From JAAYZQ01 sp034428935 (lineage in GTDB: Bacteria; Chloroflexota; Anaerolineae; JAAYZQ01), in contig DAOUHB010000049.1 in assembly GCA_034428935.1 (NCBI GenBank), positions 1 to 8,473 on the forward strand: 8,473 bases of DNA, read 5' to 3'. Under the pieces are notes generated by a model. The model saw only the letters and a program-made list of their open reading frames with translations, made no database searches and was not told where the DNA came from. Positions 5,979 to 8,473 of this stretch are shown piece by piece; position 1 is the first letter of the stretch; every line of letters starts with the position of its first letter. The position numbers and the translations under genes were made by a program.

Positions 5979-6141
5979 TTCCCGTTCTTCCGGCTCTCTT
6001 CTGGTTCTCTAACGTTGCTTCCCCCTCGTCTGTGCGCCGTGCCCGCGTCGGGCTTGACCTCCAGGATCAGTCGGGTACGACAGCGGTGAGATTTCCATGC
6101 GGACTACAGTGGCCTGTCACACCCGCCTGGTGTGTATTATC

Positions 6142-6150
6142 ATCATAGCA
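6142..6150 (-). promoter_or_regulatory. Weak extended -10 candidate for the propeller/HEAT gene
   Basis: The minus strand reads TGCTATGAT, fitting an extended -10 (TGn plus a five-of-six TATAAT match). There is no recognisable -35. The leader would be about 280 nt, which is long. Confidence 0.25.
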
Positions 6151-6335
6151 CAACTCCCTGCAGCCTGCTCGACACGACTCTGGCGCCAACCTGACGCCGG
6201 CCCGTCACTCTGCCGGCGATGGCCCCACGGCTTCCGAATCCGCTCCCAGCATACCACAAAGCCGGCCGGCGGGGAACAGCCATCCGGCCAGTCAGGACCT
6301 ACCCAGGTGACCAGACTCCGCATCGTGTCCCGGAC

Positions 6336-6363
6336 TTGCCAATTTCGGGGGCCGTGGTATAAT
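6336..6363 (+). promoter_or_regulatory. Strong sigma-70-type promoter of the hemerythrin gene
   Basis: TTGCCA (6336-6341, five of six to TTGACA), a 16-bp spacer and a perfect TATAAT (6358-6363). The TATAAT is preceded by TGG at 6355-6357, making an extended -10 as well. Transcription should start near 6370, giving a leader of about 210 nt. This is the clearest promoter in the window. Confidence 0.75.
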
Positions 6364-6372
6364 GGTTGTATT

Positions 6373-6398
6373 GAATGCCGGAATCGAATGCCGGAATC
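6373..6398 (+). promoter_or_regulatory. 13-bp tandem repeat at the hemerythrin transcription start
   Basis: GAATGCCGGAATC occurs twice back to back (6373-6385 and 6386-6398), perfectly. It begins 10 bp after the -10 hexamer, so it covers about +3 to +29. A regulator bound here would block initiation, and the copies are spaced a little over one helical turn apart. A repressor operator is a plausible reading; a simple slippage duplication is the alternative. Confidence 0.5.
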
Positions 6399-6566
6399 GC
6401 CGCCGGGCAGTGCAGCCCCCCCAGCCACGGCGGGCCTGGAAATCCCCAGCAGTCATCATTGATCCTCGTTCACCATACGCTCATCGACCCTGGCCGTTGT
6501 CTTGTGCGGGCCGGCACGAGCCATGTCGTGACCCGCGAACCCTGGTTTGGCACAATTCATTTCGAC

Positions 6567-6572
6567 AGGAGG
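6567..6572 (+). promoter_or_regulatory. Shine-Dalgarno site deciding the hemerythrin start
   Basis: AGGAGG with a 7-nt spacer to the ATG at 6580. It lies inside any reading from the in-frame ATG at 6547, so the downstream start is preferred. Confidence 0.85.
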
Positions 6573-6579
6573 ACAAACG

Positions 6580-7026
6580 ATGGCACACGAGTTCATCCAG
6601 CACCTGGTAGAGGACCACGAGAAGCAGCGCCGCCTCGGGGAGCAGCTCCGCAATGCAAAGGATCCCAAGCAGCGCGAAAAACTGCGCCAGGAGTTCTACG
6701 ACGCGGTCATGCCCCACGTGGTGGGCGAGGAGGCGTCACTCTTTCGCTACATGCAGGAAGCGGGGGGCAAGGCGCGCGAGGAGGCCCTCAAGGCCATCCA
6801 GGAGCACCACGTCGCCAAGCTCGTGCTCCGCGAGCTCATGGACCTCAGCCTTGAAACCGAGGTCTTTAACCCCAAGGGGTACGTCCTGGACGAGATGAAC
6901 CGCCACCACATGGACGAGGAGGAAAAGACCCACTTCCCCATGTTGGAGGGCATGGCATCCCGGCAGAAACTGGACGAGCTGTTCCAGGATTACCAGGAGG
7001 CCGAAGAGAAGAAAGAAGGCGGATAA
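6580..7026 (+). CDS. Hemerythrin HHE domain protein
   Basis: Predicted 148-residue soluble cytoplasmic protein without a signal peptide. The hemerythrin/HHE four-helix pattern is clear: His13 in 'LVEDHEKQ', His46 and Glu50 in 'MPHVVGEE' (HxxxE), His76/His77 in 'IQEHHVAKL', and His110 with Glu114 in 'RHHMDEEEKTHFPML' (second HxxxE), with His118 nearby. These are the expected ligands of a non-haem di-iron centre. HHE proteins bind oxygen or nitric oxide, or act in iron handling and in repair after oxidative or nitrosative stress; which applies here cannot be told. The C-terminus is very acidic and lysine-rich (about 130-148). It is the only plus-strand gene, with its own strong promoter, tandem-repeat candidate operator and good ribosome site. 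It is probably a single-gene unit, converging on the membrane-protein gene 36 bp downstream. Confidence 0.92.
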   Translation: MAHEFIQHLVEDHEKQRRLGEQLRNAKDPKQREKLRQEFYDAVMPHVVGEEASLFRYMQEAGGKAREEALKAIQEHHVAKLVLRELMDLSLETEVFNPKGYVLDEMNRHHMDEEEKTHFPMLEGMASRQKLDELFQDYQEAEEKKEGG

Positions 7027-7030
7027 GGGC

Positions 7031-7050
7031 CAGGCAACACCCTGTGCCTG
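7031..7050. terminator. Small hairpin between convergent genes
   Basis: CAGGCA (7031-7036) and TGCCTG (7045-7050) pair around an 8-nt loop. It sits 4 bp past the hemerythrin stop and 12 bp past the end of the opposing gene. No U-tract follows on either strand, so it would be a weak bidirectional terminator at best. Confidence 0.35.
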
Positions 7051-7062
7051 TAACGCTGGCGG

Positions 7063-7491
7063 CTAGCGATCTCGCCTGACGGTCCACTCGCCTTCGAGGA
7101 GGTCGTCGCCGCCTACAACCTGGAAGTTACGCTCGCCCTGCATGCCCGGTGCCGACATGGGCCAGTAGCCCGGCTGGGCACCGGGCGGCAGGGCCTGGGG
7201 CGTTCCCCCCTGGACGACGATGACGGGGGGCATGGCCCGGTTGTCCTCTTGCCGCGCCCTGTCCTCTTTGCGCTCCCGCCGCAGAATCACCACCAAGAGC
7301 AGTGCCAGGGGCGGCAGCGACGCCAGGAGGCCGCAGGCAATCCCCACGACGATGGCCAGGGCGTCGGCGCTCATGCGCTTGCCGATCATGACCACCAGGG
7401 TGATGGCAAAGGCCAGCCCGACGATCGTCACGATGTGCTTCAATCCCAGGCCGTCCAGGCCCAGGTCCATCCCTCTATCTTCTCGATCCAT
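7063..7491 (-). CDS. Small two-helix membrane protein of unknown function
   Basis: Predicted 142 residues. An acidic N-terminus (MDREDRGMDLGLDG) is followed by hydrophobic segments at about 19-36 (IVTIVGLAFAITLVVMI) and about 44-70 (ALAIVVGIACGLLAS, then PPLALLLVVIL), separated by GKRMSAD. The tail (71-142) begins with a charged RRERKEDRARQEDNR stretch, then a Pro/Gly/Gln-rich part (PQALPPGAQPGYWPMSAPG), and ends 'DDLLEGEWTVRRDR'. The basic residues after helix two suggest both ends are cytoplasmic. I do not recognise a family. ATG at 7491 was chosen because TGGAGG lies 7 nt upstream; the ATG at 7470 has its G-rich stretch directly touching it. It lies downstream of the FtsK-like gene on the same strand, separated by a REP-like element. 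Confidence 0.72.
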   Translation of the reverse strand: MDREDRGMDLGLDGLGLKHIVTIVGLAFAITLVVMIGKRMSADALAIVVGIACGLLASLPPLALLLVVILRRERKEDRARQEDNRAMPPVIVVQGGTPQALPPGAQPGYWPMSAPGMQGERNFQVVGGDDLLEGEWTVRRDR

Positions 7492-7498
7492 GCTCCAA

Positions 7499-7503
7499 CC
7501 TCC
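7499..7503 (-). promoter_or_regulatory. Shine-Dalgarno site of the small membrane protein
   Basis: The minus strand reads TGGAGG with a 7-nt spacer to the ATG at 7491. It decides between starts at 7518, 7491 and 7470. Confidence 0.65.
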
Positions 7504-7567
7504 AGCGCCGCGACACAAACGCGCGACGATGACTCTCTACTTATCTCCCAACGGGTCGTCGGCGACG

Positions 7568-7620
7568 GTTCGTAGTAACGGCTTTAGCCGTCCAAAAACG
7601 ACTGAAGTCGTTACTACTAG
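7568..7620. repeat. Paired REP-like palindromic element, copy 3
   Basis: Two related palindromes lie head to head. The left arm 7572-7591 starts GTAGTAACGG and contains ACGGCT/AGCCGT around TT. The right arm 7598-7617 contains ACGACT/AGTCGT around GA and ends TTACTAC. The arms are inverted copies of each other at 17 of 20 positions around a 6-nt spacer (CCAAAA). Each arm can thus fold alone, or both can form one 20-position stem. The left arm matches the element at 2383-2406. The arrangement is that of a REP pair (BIME-like). It lies downstream of the FtsK-like gene and may also help end its transcription. Confidence 0.75.
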
Positions 7621-7646
7621 CGAGAATTGTTCCCTTCTCCCGCTAG
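7617..7646 (-). terminator. Inverted repeat overlapping the FtsK-like stop codon
   Basis: CTAGCG (7617-7622) and CGCTAG (7641-7646) pair. The stem can continue with AGAA (7623-7626) against TTCT (7635-7638) across a 2-nt bulge. The right arm contains the gene's stop codon (7643-7645). No clear U-tract follows on the minus strand; the neighbouring REP-like stem continues the structure. Confidence 0.4.
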
Positions 7647-8473
7647 CGCGCGATCTTGAGCCGGGCCCGCAGGGCCGCCAGCCGGTCGCCGTTCCCGCCC
7701 TTGCTCGCCCTCTCGGCCCCGCCCGTGCCCGTGGCCGCCAGCCGCGGCCGCGACGTCCCGGCACGGAGCCCCTCCACCAGCTCGCGCACCTGGCCCTCGC
7801 CGATGTAGGCCGCTTGCATGCGCGTCACCTCGCCCTTGGCCACCACCAGGAAATCCCCCTGCCCCAGCAGCCGCTCCGCACCCGTGCCCCCGATGCCCGT
7901 CGCCACCCGGGCGTCGTCGGGGCTCGTCACCGCCCCCACCAGCCGCACCGGAAAGTTGCTCTTGACCAGGCCGCCGATGACCGCCGCCGCCGGCTTTTGC
8001 GTGCAGGCCACCAGGTGCAGCCCCGCCTCTCGCCCCCGCTGCGTCAGCCGCACCAGCCGCCCCTCCAGCTCCCGGCCCCCCACCTGCACCAGGTCCGCCA
8101 GCTCGTCCAGCACCACCACCAGCCGCGGCTCCGACCGCCCCTCGGCGTCCCGCCGCTCCATCTCGGCCACCAGCCGCCCCAGGACCGCCACCACCTCGTC
8201 CACCCGCGTCACCACCGGCACCAGCAGGTGGGGCAGCCCCTCGAAGGCCACCAGCCCCCGCCCCTTGGGGTCCACCAGCACCAGTTGCAGGCTCCGCTGG
8301 TGATTGCTGGCCGCCAGCGAGGCGACCATGGTCCGCGCCAGGGCCGTCTTGCCCGAGCCCGTGGTGCCGGCGATGAGGACGTGGGCCACGTTGGCGCTGG
8401 GCAGCCGCACCAACAGCGGCATGCCCTCCTGGTCCAGCCCCAGGACGGCCGTCACCGGCGGCACCACCGCCCC
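7643..8473 (-). CDS. FtsK/SpoIIIE-type DNA translocase, C-terminal part (5' end outside window)
   Basis: The frame is open to the window's right edge; 276 residues are visible and the true start lies beyond 8473. Counting from the edge: Walker A GTTGSGKT at 36-43, 'LVLVDPKGRGL' at about 64-74, Walker B 'RLVVVLDELADL' with Asp123-Glu124, then 'RLTQRGREAGLHLVACTQKP' and 'VKSNFPVRLVGAV', the standard motor order of FtsK/SpoIIIE ATPases, which pump double-stranded DNA as hexameric rings. After 'GQVRELVEGLRAG' only about 37 low-complexity basic residues remain, ending LRARLKIAR. The winged-helix gamma domain that reads KOPS/SRS sites in chromosomal FtsK/SpoIIIE is absent. This suggests a plasmid-, ICE- or Chloroflexota-type motor rather than the divisome FtsK, so no symbol is given. 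A GTG at 8467 is merely an internal codon. Confidence 0.88.
   Translation of the reverse strand, partial: GAVVPPVTAVLGLDQEGMPLLVRLPSANVAHVLIAGTTGSGKTALARTMVASLAASNHQRSLQLVLVDPKGRGLVAFEGLPHLLVPVVTRVDEVVAVLGRLVAEMERRDAEGRSEPRLVVVLDELADLVQVGGRELEGRLVRLTQRGREAGLHLVACTQKPAAAVIGGLVKSNFPVRLVGAVTSPDDARVATGIGGTGAERLLGQGDFLVVAKGEVTRMQAAYIGEGQVRELVEGLRAGTSRPRLAATGTGGAERASKGGNGDRLAALRARLKIAR

Larger units (their letters stand above)
5857..6579. other. 723-bp divergent intergenic region
   Basis: This separates the minus-strand propeller/HEAT gene from the plus-strand hemerythrin gene. Open frames crossing it lack ribosome sites and recognisable protein character, so no gene is called. It holds inverted repeats at 5951-5978 and 6195-6218 (CGCCGGC/GCCGGCG, 10-nt loop), a weak minus-strand extended -10 at 6142-6150, a strong plus-strand promoter at 6336-6363, a tandem repeat at 6373-6398 and a hemerythrin leader of about 210 nt. 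No tRNA or known riboswitch was recognised. The part from 5980 to 6130 shows nothing. Confidence 0.7.

Noticed and set aside
6097..6462. 121-codon plus frame and the overlapping minus frame (6117-6428) in the divergent gap
   Set aside because: Neither has a ribosome site or protein-like character, and the plus frame runs across the hemerythrin promoter and tandem repeat.
6549..6565. TGGCACAATTCATTTCG as a sigma-54 (-24/-12) promoter
   Set aside because: The -24 part fits but the -12 GC is missing, and a much better sigma-70-type promoter lies upstream.
6547..6579. Upstream ATG for the hemerythrin gene
   Set aside because: No ribosome site precedes it, and the excellent AGGAGG at 6567-6572 lies downstream of it and fits the ATG at 6580.
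7568..7620. CRISPR or attachment-site interpretation of the paired palindrome
   Set aside because: There are only two inverted arms with a 6-nt spacer and no spacer-repeat periodicity. No integrase or tRNA gene is nearby. A REP-like pair fits better.

Overview
This is a GC-rich window (about two thirds G+C by eye) with the look of a Chloroflexota (Anaerolineae/Caldilineae-type) chromosome. That assignment is an inference. It rests on the style of the exported lipoproteins, META-domain repeats, an Asp-box/HEAT fusion, and intergenic palindromes with the core GTTCGTAGTAACG...CTTCAG. No rRNA, tRNA, CRISPR array or transposase gene was found.

Left two thirds (1-5856), all on the minus strand, so transcription runs right to left. 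Four genes in a row encode exported or envelope proteins. In transcription order they are: a membrane-anchored Asp-box beta-propeller plus HEAT-repeat protein (3925-5856); a lipoprotein with three META domains (2526-3806); a large lipoprotein of unknown function (713-2239); and a small secreted TIMP/netrin-like protein with a C-terminal membrane anchor (93-653). The gaps between them are 60-290 bp. Each holds a hairpin, a palindromic repeat or a candidate promoter, so this looks like a run of separately controlled surface genes rather than one tight operon. A 59-bp sequence (12-70) recurs at 2461-2519 in the same kind of position; both copies carry a minus-strand TATAAT.

Middle (5857-6579): a 723-bp divergent intergenic region. 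Its right part holds a very good promoter (TTGCCA, 16 bp, TGGTATAAT), followed by a perfect 13-bp tandem repeat at the expected transcription start. This promoter serves the only plus-strand gene, a hemerythrin-type HHE protein (6580-7026).

Right end (7063-8473), minus strand again: a small two-helix membrane protein of unknown function (7063-7491), a paired palindromic REP-like element (7568-7620), and the C-terminal part of an FtsK/SpoIIIE-type DNA translocase motor that runs off the right edge (7643-8473).

The four left genes share an address outside the cytoplasmic membrane, and three carry domains typical of protein-protein contact (TIMP-like, META, propeller/HEAT). A joint role in the envelope is possible but not shown. 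Several minus-strand genes carry long open antisense frames caused by the high GC content; these were judged to be shadows.
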